Origin: Rhynchopus euleeides
Taxonomy: Eukaryota > Euglenozoa > Diplonemea > Diplonemida > Diplonemidae
Assembly (NCBI GenBank): GCA_963210315.1
Contig: OY723289.1
Coordinates: 310,001 to 374,000, forward strand
DNA: 64,000 nt
Direction of reading: 5' to 3'
Part shown: one piece after another, positions 37,204 through 46,700 of the stretch
Position numbering within the stretch: the first letter of the stretch is position 1
Layout: each line of letters starts with the position of its first letter
Notes under the pieces: model-generated
Database searches by the model: none
Seen by the model: only the letters and a program-made list of their open reading frames with translations
Told to the model about the DNA's origin: nothing
Position numbers and translations under genes: made by a program

Positions 37204-37339
37204 TGTGGCTGCAAGCGGAATAAGAGGGAAGGGGTGGTGTAAGAATCTGTGAGTAGGGGGTGTGGTGGGTGTGCGTCTCGAGGAGGCAGTGTGGTTTCTC
37301 GGCGACGGGGCCGCTGATGGGGGCCCCCGAAGGCTGTCG

Positions 37340-37729
37340 GGGCGGCGTTTGCGGAGCTGGAGAAGCACAGTGCGGCGCCCGGGTTGAAGGTGACTTGGAA
37401 GAAGCGCGAGGTGGTTTCGCTTGGCAGCTGCACAGTGGCACACTTCGAGGGACGGGGGCCTTGATGTTGCCATTGCGGCGACGAAAGACGAGGAGGCGGT
37501 GAAAACGAACCTGTTACCCAGCAATCTCGAGTTCCTTGGAGCCCCTGTGGGGGACGCGACGTACTGCGAGGCGGCAATAGCCCAGAGGCTGGAAGAAAAA
37601 TTCCTTCCATGCATCCGACAGCTGCACAAGGTGCGTGACCCACAGGTTGCAATCACCCTTCTTCGCCACCCTGAGGGGCTGTTGGGCAGGCTTCTTGCCC
37701 AAGAAGGGGGTGTATTGAAACAGAAGTAG
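37340..37729 (+). pseudogene. Reverse-transcriptase-like remnant, frameshifted
   Basis: Two overlapping plus-strand frames read like the end of a non-LTR reverse transcriptase. The first gives AAFAELEKHSAAPGLKVTWK. After a frameshift near 37440-37470 the second gives FLGAPVGDATYCEAAIAQRL and LHKVRDPQVAITLLRH, then a stop at 37727-37729. FLGxPxG and the downstream helix are typical of the region after the RT active site, but the YxDD core is absent. It lies directly upstream of the SDR-FYVE gene on the opposite strand. Family call tentative. Confidence 0.4.
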
Positions 37730-37799
37730 AAGGAAGCTCAATGATCGCCCTTCACTCGGTTGTGAGATCCCGTGCTCTACTCAAGCATGATTTGTAGTC

Positions 37800-38495
37800 A
37801 AGGAAGGGGGGCGGGGTTTGGTGGTGAGGGAGCTGTCAGGCTTCGGGTGTAGCGACAGGAGCTCGGAGGGCCACAGTGTAGGGGGGTTTGCCACGCTGCA
37901 TTGCTGATCTGTGTCCTTTGCCCCCATCTCTCGACACCTTCTGGTGGGTTCAACGAGGGCGCGCCGCCCAACCTCCTTGCGTGTGAGCAGGCAGCTGCCC
38001 CTCGCCCCACCCCCACCCCCCTCTCGCAACCCTGGCCCTGGAAAGGGCAGGGGTTGCCTGACACAACGCAGACACACACACACGCATGTGAATCTTTTAT
38101 GTATTATAGTCGTGCAGAGCACACCGAGCGGCTGCTCTTGATGTGGTCTCCACTGTCACACACACACACCCATCGACTCACAACCTCAACAAACTGACAA
38201 GAGAAACACAAGACAGAACCTGCTGGGATATTGCATGTTGGTGAAATGAAAGGGGGGCTTCGCTACGACTGGGGTGCCTGACGAGGGGCATCGTTTGGCG
38301 CATTTCCAGTTTGGTCTGGGGAGGGGAGGGAGGGGGGGGGTGAAATGACGAAGCTTGAGCCGGGAGAGAACTAAGGAAGCAGCGAAGAGCAGCACACACA
38401 CACACACACCCCCAACAGCGGAAATACGAAACGCAGCAGGGAGCGGGTGGCATTTTTAAAAAAAACCCCCCCCACTCTCACACCCCCCATCGGAC
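37800..38495. other. Intergenic region between coiled-coil and SDR-FYVE genes
   Basis: CA microsatellites (38072-38084, 38155-38171, 38393-38410) and one conserved hairpin segment listed separately. No gene seen. Confidence 0.4.
38088..38158 (-). other. Conserved ~70-nt segment with hairpin, copy B
   Basis: Matches 11828-11894 over CACACCGAGC, TGCTCTTGATGTG and TCTCCACTG and a T-rich flank. The hairpin loop differs (GAGC-AGCC-GCTC here) while the stem is kept. Flanking sequence is unrelated between the two sites, apart from the short CA repeats. Confidence 0.4.
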
Positions 38496-40643
38496 TCACA
38501 CACACTGGCTCGGCCTCCGCGCCACCTCCTCCGCATCGAAATCCTCCTCCGTCGGAGGCGCGCTGCTCCCGGAATCGCTGTCAGCGACATCACCACCACC
38601 TCCTCCTTCTCCACCCCGCGACTCCCCATCATCCTTCAGACCCGCAGGCTGCACCCTGCGCAGTGCCTCTGGGGCTGTGGCTTCGGAGCGTGACCCACCA
38701 CCACCGCAGTACCTCGGCGGCGGTGTGGCGTAGTGGTCGCCGTGGCTTGGGGACGGCGTCCCGTCCGAAAGGGGTTCGGGGCTTTTATGCATGGGTGGGC
38801 TCGGGGGGGTCGACGGGCGGGACGGGATGTCATCGCAGGACACCGACGCGCAGGGCGACGCCCCGGCAGGCGCTGCCGAATGCAGGGGCCGCTTCTGCGG
38901 CATCGACCCCCCATTCGCAGCAATCCGCGACGTGCTCTGCAACGGCTGCAACGGGCCATGCGGGGTGCTCCCCCCGCTGGAACCCCTCTTCGGAGTGGAA
39001 TGCACCGACGGCTGGTTGTATGTCCTCGCCCGCTGCGCCATGTCCACCATCATATCCTTCTTCCGCAGCAGCACCGAGGTGAGCTTCTGCTGCTCCACCT
39101 GTAGAGCCCCTACCTCCGCCTTCCTGTCGCGGATCTGCCGCCGGATCTTCTCCTTCTCTGAAGAGGATGCCTTCTTCACTATGGACAGCTGATACGCAGC
39201 AGCTTCGATACGCTTCTCACACCCCGCGATGCCTGCGAGGATCTCCGCAACCGCCTTTGGGTTAGGAAGCTCAGGGGTGCCGGCGGCAGCGCCGGACGCA
39301 ACCTCGAGCTCCCTCGATGTGGCAACAAGGAGAAGCTCATACCGTTGCCTCTGGGTGCACATCTGGGAGACCCGTTTCCGGTAGAGCTCCTCATCGCTCT
39401 TCCGTGCGTTGCGTGCCCTCTGGAGGATTGCGTCCATCTTGTCCGATTTTTCGAGAGATTTTGTCGCGTTTTTCACGGCATTCTCCAGCCTGCGGTGCTC
39501 CGCCCGGGCCTCCTTCAGCGCATCCGTCCTCCTCCGGAGCACCTTCAGGAGATGCTCGTGCGGCGTATCCTCCGCCTCGCTGCCACTCCCTGCAGTGGGC
39601 GACCCCCCCGCGATCCGCTGCAGCCTCAGGGCAAGCGCCTCGTTCTCCTTGCGGTACCACTGGGTCTGCTTCTCCAGCGCCGCGTCGAGGCTGTGGGGTG
39701 TCGGGGTGCCATACCCCCGGTGGGAGACCCCGCCCCCGCGGTTCTTCGGGCTGCCGGTGGCAGCCCCTGCGGCGCCAGCCGCGACGTAACCTCCGGCTCG
39801 GCCCCCGTTGGCTCCTCGCGGGGGGGAGCGGGAGGCTGTGCGGTGCTGCCCCCCACCCCCACCCCCACCACCACCTGTGGCTTCGGCGGAGAGCGACGCC
39901 AGGACAGAGCGGAGGTCGTCCAGCTGCCGCATCAGCTCGTCATTCGCGGAGCTGATCCGATCCAGCTTCGCGCCGGAGGCGGTGGGGGATGCCGACGGCG
40001 ACACCGCCCCCCCACCCCCAGCCCTCGGCCTAGGCCCCGAAGGGGGGGTCGGGACGCACGGCTGGTGTGGCGGCACCACTGCCTCCCGCTTCGCAGAGTC
40101 TGATTCACTTTCCTCGTCGCTGTGCCCCCCAGAGCTGCCCATGGGCACCGCAGGCGAGTTTGCCGCGCCTGCATTGCCTTGAGGGGACCGGGGCGTGGAG
40201 ACCGACGCGATTGGCGAAGCCTCCGACACAGGAGAGGCGGCGCTCCGGCTACCCCCCCCTCCTCCTCCTCCGGACCCCGGCGACAGCGGGGAGGGGGGTG
40301 CGGAGGAGGAGGAGGAAGCTGAGGCGGACGAGGCAGCTGAGGGCGATGCCGGCGATCGGGGTGTGGAGGAGCGTGCATCCCCCGTGTCCTCAGGGGGCGG
40401 GGAGGGGGAGGTGGTGTGGTGGCGGTGGAGGTTGTGGCGGTCATCCCCGCCCGCGCTGCCCGCTGTGGGCTGGGGGAGGTCCTCCTCAACCGCGCTGTCG
40501 GAGATGCCGCTGTCGTTGTCGGGGAGAGCGGTGTCCGGGCCCCCGGGGAGGCCCACCTCGCACACCTCCTTGTTGTCGAGCTCCTTCTGGAAGTAGTGCG
40601 TCGCGTGGTCCTCACGCTTCGTAATGATGGCCGCAGCGGTCAT
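38496..40643 (-). CDS. Unknown coiled-coil protein with Ser/Gly/Pro-rich regions, 715 aa
   Basis: Single-exon frame from the ATG at 40643 (MTAAAIITKREDHATHYFQK) to 38496. The frame is open to 40931, but the extra part is Pro-rich translation of a C-run leader. Residues 1-230 are disordered, with Ser, Pro and Gly homopolymers and acidic patches. A short helix, KLDRISSANDELMRQLDDLR, precedes a second disordered part. Residues about 330-560 are charged and heptad-like (YRKENEALALRLQRIAG, KVLRRRTDALKEARAEHRRL, KEKIRRQIRDRKAEVGALQ), predicting a coiled coil. The C-terminal 150 residues are disordered with many SP and TP sites. No known domain recognised; a scaffold or cytoskeletal role is only a guess. 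Confidence 0.65.
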   Translation of the reverse strand: MTAAAIITKREDHATHYFQKELDNKEVCEVGLPGGPDTALPDNDSGISDSAVEEDLPQPTAGSAGGDDRHNLHRHHTTSPSPPPEDTGDARSSTPRSPASPSAASSASASSSSSAPPSPLSPGSGGGGGGGSRSAASPVSEASPIASVSTPRSPQGNAGAANSPAVPMGSSGGHSDEESESDSAKREAVVPPHQPCVPTPPSGPRPRAGGGGAVSPSASPTASGAKLDRISSANDELMRQLDDLRSVLASLSAEATGGGGGGGGGQHRTASRSPPRGANGGRAGGYVAAGAAGAATGSPKNRGGGVSHRGYGTPTPHSLDAALEKQTQWYRKENEALALRLQRIAGGSPTAGSGSEAEDTPHEHLLKVLRRRTDALKEARAEHRRLENAVKNATKSLEKSDKMDAILQRARNARKSDEELYRKRVSQMCTQRQRYELLLVATSRELEVASGAAAGTPELPNPKAVAEILAGIAGCEKRIEAAAYQLSIVKKASSSEKEKIRRQIRDRKAEVGALQVEQQKLTSVLLRKKDMMVDMAQRARTYNQPSVHSTPKRGSSGGSTPHGPLQPLQSTSRIAANGGSMPQKRPLHSAAPAGASPCASVSCDDIPSRPSTPPSPPMHKSPEPLSDGTPSPSHGDHYATPPPRYCGGGGSRSEATAPEALRRVQPAGLKDDGESRGGEGGGGGDVADSDSGSSAPPTEEDFDAEEVARRPSQCV

Positions 40644-41724
40644 CCCGCAGGGGGGGAGGGGGGAGGGAGGGAAGGATACTTTTTTTAAGGATAACAGAGA
40701 AAGGCAGTCGGTTGTCAGAAGGCCCGAAGGGGGCTCCTGATGCTGGGTACTACGTGCAGGTAGTAGTGTTTGGTGCTCTGGTAGGGGAGGGGAGGGGGGA
40801 GGAGGGGGGGGGAGGGGGGACAGATCCAAAGCACTCTCTGCCCCCACCACGCGAACCCTCTTGAGGGCTTCTGGAAAGGAGGGTGAGGGGTGGTCGAGGT
40901 GCAGAACAACAGAACGGGGCTGCAGTGGCACAGTGGTTTTGCCTTTCCTATTTCAAAGACAAGTTGGAACTCTGCGTGGGTCGAGGTGGGAGGGGGGGGG
41001 GGGGGGGAAGGGGAAGGCTGATCACCTGCTGCTCAGTGGTAAAACACTCCCCAGCAAGGGCCGGTCACACAGGCCCAACAGGCTGCACAGAGTATTGTAC
41101 ACATCCGTGCAGTGGCATTGCATTGGAGGGGTCGCTGTGTGGCATGGTTTGGATGCACTGTTTTTTTCCAGAACAAGGCATAACGGGGCACATCCGCCCC
41201 CCAAATCGAACAGTTTCAAAAATCAAGAGTCGCGAGTGTAATAATCCCCTGACCCTCAGCACAGCGTTGGCGGACAACAGAGCAGCCGCAAGAAGGCAGG
41301 TTTGGAGTTATGTTTTCATCACCGGGGGCAGTTTTCACCCCTTTACCCGAGACGGGGGATATTTTTTCGAGCGAGCCGCGGGGGGCGAAGAGAGGGGGGA
41401 AGTTGAGCACCTTTCACAAATCAGGCGCGCAGCTTTCCTGTTGTGTTGGTACATATTTTGGAGGGGGGAGGCAACATGGACAACCCCAAACTCGTAAACC
41501 CCGCGCGCGTCCCTCCCCCCTCTGCCCTGCTGGCCTGTGTAGAGATGGCCAAGCGAAGCAGAACACACAACACGGCCACTGATTCAGTGAAGAAAGTGCC
41601 GGGCACCCTCTACAGGGATGCTGGCTCAACCGCACAACACAGTAATACAGGGGGCTGGCGGTGTTGGCAGCAATGGAATCAAGGCTGCCCAACCGCCGCC
41701 CCGCCGCAGCGCTTCTTTGCCAGA
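40644..41724. other. Intergenic region, no gene seen
   Basis: G-run-rich left part (40780-40820, 40991-41008). No supported coding frame, RNA or TIR element. Confidence 0.4.
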
Positions 41725-42682
41725 CTACTCCTCCTCCAGCTCGGTGTTCTCGAGGCCCCGCTCCCGCACGCTCGCGAGGAAGTCGTGTGAGAAAACCTTC
41801 TGCACACGCTTCGACGCGGCGATGAGCGGGTTGTCGCGGATGCACTTCTCCTTGTCGCCAATAAAGACGAGCAGACCAGTGATGGCCTTGTTGGTGGCGT
41901 AGTCAGCAATGTCGGTGTTCAGCTCGTCAGGCAGGTTCCCGATGGACTTTGCCGTGCCAGGGATCTTGTTGTACGCGCCAGTGACCTGCAGGGTGGAATG
42001 AATGTCGACAGGGGTACACAAAGGCAGGGGGTGGAGGCCGGGACTGTGCGGTTAAAACATCAAAGCCTGCCCCCACAGGAGGCAAGCCGAAGAGCAGTAA
42101 GCAAAGAGACATTAAAACGCACCACGTCAGTATCAACCCTGGGGGTGTCGTGGGTGCACAACATACATCCTCCCACATCGCCATGACACGGCACTCACCG
42201 AGGGCGGTCTCCACGATGCCCTTCATGCCGCTGTACAGGGGCGACCAGGAGGTGCTGCGGAAGTGGTCGGTGCAGGCGATGGGGTTGTCCGACAGGATCA
42301 GGTCAAGCGCCTTCGACAAGTCCAGCCCCTTGATGGTGTGCACCAGCACATCCCGCGCGCAGTCGGCAGACCTCTCTGCGGCTGCGTTGAGCTTCGTCAC
42401 GAAGCCCTCATAGTAGTCGGGTAGGAAGCGCTGCACAGCAGCTTCGACAGGGCCACCCAGCTCCTCAGGCCAAGGGATGCGCACCCGCGGGTTGTCGTTG
42501 AACCCCCCCGAACGTGACGCCACAGACACCGCACTGACGACACCCTCCTCCAGCGCCTCCGTGAAGGCGCGCTTCACCATCAGCTCGCGCGACTCGCACC
42601 CCGTCTGGCCATCGCCGTCGAGATCCACACCGAGCACTTCCTCGGCCTTCCCCAGCAGCTTCCCCTTCACACCCGAGAACAT
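41725..42682 (-). CDS. DUF4197 family protein, two exons
   Basis: Exons are 42682-42167 and 41985-41725 (258 aa), with a 181-nt phase-0 intron (GTATGT...CAG). Residues 35-258 match DUF4197: ALEEGVVSAVSVASRSGGFN, NPRVRIPWPEEL, FVTKLNAAAERSADCARDV, then after the splice VTGAYNKIPGTAKS, DIADYATNKAITGLLVFIGD and EKCIRDNPLIAASKRVQKVF. The family is common in bacteria and has no established biochemical role. No clear signal peptide is present. A GTGAGT 17 bases earlier looks like a better donor but would put the second exon out of frame; the GTATGT donor restores the family sequence. A strong acceptor-like CTTGCTGCAG lies 17 bases upstream of the ATG. Confidence 0.8.
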
Positions 42683-42804
42683 CTTCGCGGCTGTTGTGCC
42701 TGCAGCAAGGTGGCAGGGGGAGTCACGGCCTCCCTAGTGTACTCTGCTGAGGGTCGAGGGTGGTCACAGAGGGGTGCACAGAGGGGGAGGGGGGGGGGGG
42801 CAGC

Positions 42805-43663
42805 CCTCGAACTAATTTTTGGGGATCTCCACGACGACGACAGGGTGGGTGGGGGGGGTACCCACCCTACCCTATGCCAAAGTACCGGCTACGCGCCACG
42901 CTCTCTCCAAACTGATGGTATTGCATTATTTGAGCTCCGTGCGGATTGTAGTGGGGTCATTTTGTAGAAAAAGGTGCCAGCCATTCCCCATAAAATGTGG
43001 GTCTGGTTCAGGCACTGAACCAGACCCACAGAGGCAGCCAGGCACACAGCCCACACCCACCGACCCTGTGGGCACCCCCCGCACGGGGTTTTCAAAACCT
43101 CGTTCTTTGGACTATTTGAAGCTTGTGCGGATCGTAGTGGGGTCATTTCGTGGGTCTTGGGACCAAGCTTCAACGACGAAACATGGGTCTGGTCCAGGTA
43201 CTGTCATGGGAGGAAGTGACTGGGAGGCACACCATGCCACCCACCCACCCAGCGGGACCCTCCCGACCCCCTCCTCGGGTTTTTCAAAAACCCGTTCTTT
43301 TGAATATTTGGAGTTTGTGCGGATCGCAGTGGGGTCATTTTTGACATGGGGTGCCCATGGACACCCCTTATTGGTGGTCCCCATTCAGGCCACATTCCTG
43401 AGGAAATAGTAAGGCGACCCCTCCGACCCCCGACCCCCTCTTAGCGGGAGCTATGCCTGTCGGGGGGGTACCCTACCCACCCACCCCCTATTTGGGGGTA
43501 CAGGGGGGGTGGGTAGGGTACCCCCCCTGTCGGGGGGGGAGGGGGGTACCCTACCCACCCCCCCTGTACCCCCAAATAGGGGGTGGGTGGGTAGGGTACC
43601 CCCCCCCCCCCCCCTCCGAGCGCTGGGCCACCCTCACGACGACCGACAAGAATTAGTTCGAGG
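42805..43663. mobile_element. Possible TIR element with internal tandem repeats
   Basis: Outer ends CCTCGAACTAATT (42805) and AATTAGTTCGAGG (to 43663) are perfect inverted 13-mers. Inward are GGGTGGGTGG/GGGTACCC blocks in both orientations (42843-42870, 43465-43610). The centre holds three tandem copies of a ~50-bp motif ending in GCGGATCGCAGTGGGGTCAT. No target duplication is evident and no protein is encoded. Confidence 0.5.
42905..43350 (+). repeat. ~190-bp period repeat with GCGGATC...GGGGTCAT core, three copies
   Basis: Copies centre on 42940, 43125 and 43315. Each reads roughly TTTGGACTATTTGGAGTTTG then TGCGGATCGnAGTGGGGTCA. Further single copies lie at 24815-24870 (same strand) and 44640-44705 (opposite strand), so the motif is dispersed as well as tandem. 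Confidence 0.55.
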
Positions 43664-46248
43664 TCTGGGGGGGGCCCTTTTACAGCCCCCCCCAGTGATG
43701 GCACCTGGGTTTTTATGAGGGTTTAAATTCGGGTTTAAACCGGGTTTTTATTAGTTTACGCGGGTTTATATTCCCAGGGTTTTTATTGGGGTTTTTGGTC
43801 ACAGGCAGCTTCACGGCACTGGGGCCTTTCAATGACCGAACCACCGTACTGGGAGGTTGCCCCGCCGCATTTTTGCTCGAAGCAAAACTGCACTGCCCAC
43901 CTCCCCTGACCCCTTCGTTATGCGTGACCGCCCGCTGTACATTCTGTGTGTAGCGCACGCGTGGTTCCCCAGGCTGGGTGGATGTTTGCTCCCCCTCCCC
44001 ATGGACACCCCTGTGAAGGCCAGGCCGGGTCCACAAGGAAGTCGCTGACGGACGGTTGCCAGCCCCCCCGATGAACTGCTCTGGGGATCATCGTCACCCT
44101 GCTCAATGCTGTCTGTCCGATGAGGGCCCGGCGTGCCCTTCTACTCTACTGAGCTACTGAGCTAAGGGCCGACACACCTCCGCAACGTTCATCAGCAGGA
44201 GGATGCTGATGATTGTTTGAAGGTGGTGGTTCCGGCTCAACCCCAGCCGGTGCGCAGTGTGTTTGCCCTGGATCTTTGTTGGTCGCCTCTGAAACCCAGA
44301 ACCTGCTGCGGACCGTTGGGCTCAAGCCCAACAAGCAGCTGCGGGCCGCGCGGACGCGAGCAGGCACCACCGCACCCACTGCAGGCCTCTCGAAGGAGCG
44401 CTCGACTAGCGTAGGGGCGGGTTTTTATCGGGTTTTTATGGTTTTTAGGGTTTTTATTATTTACTCCGGTTTTTATTCTGGGGGTCGGGTTTTTACCATC
44501 ACTGCCCCCCCCCCCCCGGGGGGTGTAAATAAGGGCCAGGGGTGTAAATAAGGCCGACTCCCGACTCCCGACTCGCGCCGGATTTTTTGGGGTTGGGAGG
44601 GTTGCCTTGCTTCCCTTAGGGAATGTGCGGTATTAGGCACCCCATGGCCATAATGACCCCACTGCGATCCGCACAGACTCCAAATATTCAAAAGAAAGGG
44701 TTTTTGGAACACCCGAGGAGGGGGGTCCCGATGGGTGGGTGGGGGTGTGGGGGTCCCGCTGGGTGGGACATGGTGTGTGCCTCCCAGTCATCTTCTTCAT
44801 TACCGGTCTCTGAACTGGGGTGAGTTCATTGCCAAACCACTGCTGTGAATACGGCGCCCCTTTCCCGCCCCTTTTGCCAGATCCTGGCAGCTCCCAAGAA
44901 GAGTTGTGTTCCCGCCCCCATCAGGTGGTTGATCATACCGCAGCGCACACGTGCACACCCACACACACTCCACACAGATGCGTCACACATGTGACGCAAC
45001 TGTTGCGACACACAACATGCCTCAGGTAGAGGCAGTAGTGTTTGACTCACAGCCAACATAGCTCTCAGTGGGGCCGTGGATGGTGTGGATGCATCCATGC
45101 ATGCATCCACGGCATCCAGGGATGCCCGAAAATGTCAAAAAATGGATTTTCGATTTGGCACAGGAAAATCGCTGAAAACCCCAAAAATTGACCAAAAAAC
45201 GTCGAAAAACCGATTTTTGGGCCCATTTTTCACCCAGGAACACGTTTTTGGGCCTCTGTAAAAAATCGATTTTTTGGGATATTTCGCGATTTTGGACAAC
45301 TACTCGCCCAGCCAAATTCGATTTTTGGCTGAAAATTGCATCCATCCATCCATGCATGCAGGCATACAGGCATTCATCCACTGCAGGCAGGCCTGCATGC
45401 AGGGCTTCGGAGCTCCAGGCTGTGTGTGGATGCATCCACAAAAGTTGTGGATGCATGCGCTGCATGCACGGGAAATACTGAGAGCTATGCAGCCAAATAC
45501 TGCTGCCGTGAGTGAGGTGCTCGCAGCGTGTGGGGCGCTGCGGGCGAAGTGGGGGGTTGGCTGGGACAGCCAACATGGCGCTGTGCGTCGCGTGCTTCTT
45601 CGCGGACCACCTCGCACGCGGGAAGACCCCGCAAGCGCCGAGTCAGTCCGCCCTGACCGAATGGTGGGCGACTGCTGGAGGGTACATGGGACTCTCCACG
45701 GCAGAGGTGGCCGTACTACAGGATGCGTGCAGGATTGAGTAGGGTTTGAGACCGCCCGCCCCCCCCACCCCCCCACCCCAGGTACCTTAGGTGACTGTAA
45801 ATAACCGACACCCGACTCCCGACTCCTGACCCCCAAACCTTATTTACAGCCCTGCCCCCCCCCGATCAAGGGGCGTGGCAGTGTGTCATCGGAGAGGACG
45901 CTGCTGGGATGCTCGACTGTGGTGGCATTGCTGTCTCGAACCGCACATAGTTGTCGTGCGCAGTGGCGAAACCGAAGGTAGTCAAGAAAAGAAAAGAAGG
46001 AGCAGTGCCGGGCGGAGGGGCGCAAGGCACGGTATGAACGTGAGAAGTCAAGAAACAAGAAAGTGAAAGAGTCCCTGTTCACCGCCCGTGGGTTCCAGGT
46101 CGGGCGGGTCTGCATGGGACAACAGGTTTGGGAGGAAGAGTATTGCCGCCGCCGCTGACGCTGGCAGAGCCTGCAGGCACTGCGATGCATGCATGGTGGG
46201 GCAGTGATAAAGAAGAACAAGCAAACTCAGATTTGGCCTCGCTTCGTA
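43664..46248. other. Gene-free stretch of degenerate repeats
   Basis: Holds GGGTTTTTAT/TTTTTAGGG units that resemble degenerate telomeric repeats (43707-43800 and 44420-44500), GACTCCC tandem units (44552-44575, 45800-45830) and an AT-rich island (45110-45345) bounded by GGATGCATCC/GCATGCAT palindromes. No protein with family support. Confidence 0.4.
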
Positions 46249-46386
46249 CACGGTGGCCTAGTCAGGGTCATGACCAGGCCTGTCCCTGGGTAACAGGGGA
46301 CTGATCAGTGGCCTGGTCAGAACCAGGGGTGCAGGGCAATATAGGCTGCAACTCCCGGTCAAACCTTCTACGACTAGGCCACCGTG
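46249..46386. mobile_element. 138-bp MITE with CACGGTGGCC termini
   Basis: Termini CACGGTGGCCTAGTC (46249) and GACTAGGCCACCGTG (to 46386) are perfect inverted repeats. TA flanks both ends (46247-46248, 46387-46388). The interior is too short to code. The terminus is shared with the large units at 5107-11671 and 54835-58508, so it is probably mobilised by the same machinery. Confidence 0.7.
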
Positions 46387-46700
46387 TACGCAGGTTGGCG
46401 GGGTGGGTTATGGCGGGTCTATCATGCGTGCCGTGTCAGTGAGAGCAGGGCAGGCGCAGGCCTCGTGCCCCTGCCGTGTGCAGCAGCGGGGCTGCACGGC
46501 GGCGGGGCACGGGTAGGAGAGAGGGAGAATAGGATGGGCAGAAGGAGGCAGACACACAGACACACAGGCACCTGCGTGACTTGCGCTCAGAGCAGGGCAC
46601 GCGCCCCGGGCTCTGATGCGCCCTCGCACTGCGACACACTCACATGAATCTTGATGACGCCGTGCTGAACACGAGAGCAGGTAGCCGTGCTCTTGACGTT

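Noticed and set aside
44100-44180. tRNA-like TAGCTCAGTAG sequence on the minus strand
   Set aside because: It matches an A box, but no B box (GGTTCRANNCC) or closing acceptor stem follows.
43707-44500. GGGTTTTTAT/TTTTTAGGG repeats as a telomere
   Set aside because: Short, degenerate and interstitial with genes on both sides; at most telomere-like debris.
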